Assembly: GCA_011380105.1 (NCBI GenBank) | Contig: DRZW01000083.1 | Coordinates: 1 to 6,111, forward strand | DNA from: Halothiobacillaceae bacterium | GTDB taxonomy: Bacteria > Pseudomonadota > Gammaproteobacteria > Halothiobacillales > Halothiobacillaceae | DNA: 6,111 nucleotides | Reading direction: 5' to 3' | Shown here: positions 5,863 through 6,111 of the stretch, piece after piece | Layout of the letters: each line of letters begins with the position of its first letter | How positions within the stretch are numbered: position 1 is the first letter of the stretch | The notes under the pieces: generated by a model | What the model saw: the letters and a program-made list of their open reading frames with translations, nothing else | Told to the model about the DNA's origin: nothing | Database searches by the model: none | Translations under genes and position numbers: made by a program

Positions 5863-6111
5863 ATGGTGGTGGTGTGGTTTAAGCGTGATCTGCGCATAAC
5901 TGACCACGCAGCGCTGATCCAGGCTCAGCAATACGCGCAGCGTGCAGGTGAGCCGTTAATCGGGCTTTACTGCATTGAACCGGATTTACTCAAAGCCGCT
6001 GATGGCTCGTTGCGGCATTATCAGTGCGTTTATCCAGCACTGGGTTGGCTGCAACGACAATTAGCGGCATTAAATATCAACTTGCTCATAAAAACCGGTT
6101 CGGTGCTAAGC
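5863..6111 (+). CDS. Deoxyribodipyrimidine photolyase/cryptochrome family protein, N-terminal part
   Basis: The first 83 residues are present and the frame runs open through the right edge. It begins MVVVWFKRDLRITDHAAL (1-18), the signature first strand and loop of the alpha/beta antenna domain of photolyases and cryptochromes. GLYCIEPDLL (34-43) follows as the second strand, then RHYQCVYPALGWLQRQLAAL (51-70), the helix leading to the third strand. Photolyases use FAD and blue light to split UV-induced pyrimidine dimers in DNA. The FAD-binding catalytic domain lies outside the window, so repair enzyme and cryptochrome photoreceptor cannot be told apart. ATG 5863 is preceded by AGGCGG at 5849-5854, 8 bases upstream; an in-frame GTG at 5854 would overlap that site and is less likely. 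It is transcribed divergently from the lipid operon across 93 bases, so the two units probably share light or oxidative stress control. Confidence 0.92.
   Translation, partial: MVVVWFKRDLRITDHAALIQAQQYAQRAGEPLIGLYCIEPDLLKAADGSLRHYQCVYPALGWLQRQLAALNINLLIKTGSVLS

Noticed and set aside
5865..5876. GTG triplet run at the start of the photolyase gene as a phase-variation repeat
   Set aside because: Only three in-frame GTG codons occur (Val2-Val4), which match the normal hydrophobic first strand of the family; three-base units would not shift the frame.

Overview
The window looks like a chromosomal segment of a Gammaproteobacterium of moderate GC content (impression by eye; genus not determinable). 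The basis is the gene order: an FAD-dependent amine-oxidase-like protein, DUF1365, a cyclopropane-fatty-acid-synthase-like methyltransferase, an MFS transporter, a DUF3833 lipoprotein and a secreted chalcone-isomerase-like protein. This combination recurs next to photolyase genes in Vibrio, Shewanella, Pseudomonas and relatives, and overlaps with singlet-oxygen (RpoE-ChrR) and light-response (LitR/CarH-type) regulons.

Layout: positions 1-20 may hold one arm of a terminator. From 5769 down to 32 six genes lie on the minus strand in one tightly packed, probably single operon, in the order of transcription: flavin oxidoreductase (5769-4489), DUF1365 (4486-3683), SAM-dependent fatty-acyl methyltransferase (3710-2475), MFS_2/GPH transporter (2478-1195), DUF3833 lipoprotein (1182-583) and chalcone-isomerase-like periplasmic protein (586-32). 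Neighbours overlap by 4 or 28 bases or are separated by 2 or 12 bases. Positions 5770-5862 form a 93-base divergent control region. It carries a sigma70-like promoter for the operon and an 18-base perfect palindrome combined with an 11-base-phased direct repeat. From 5863 to the right edge is the start of a photolyase/cryptochrome gene on the plus strand.

Working model (inference): the first three proteins modify unsaturated acyl chains of membrane phospholipids by methyl transfer, flavin-dependent oxidation or desaturation, and an unknown DUF1365 step. The chemistry resembles the furan-fatty-acid pathway described in Rhodobacter sphaeroides (UfaM/UfaD/UfaO). The last three proteins, an inner-membrane carrier, an outer-membrane lipoprotein and a periplasmic fatty-acid-binding-fold protein, would handle or move the modified lipid through the envelope. 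The divergent photolyase repairs UV lesions, so the locus as a whole looks like a light or photo-oxidative stress module. No regulator gene (ChrR, MerR/LitR) lies inside the window. No RNA genes, mobile elements or CRISPR arrays were seen.
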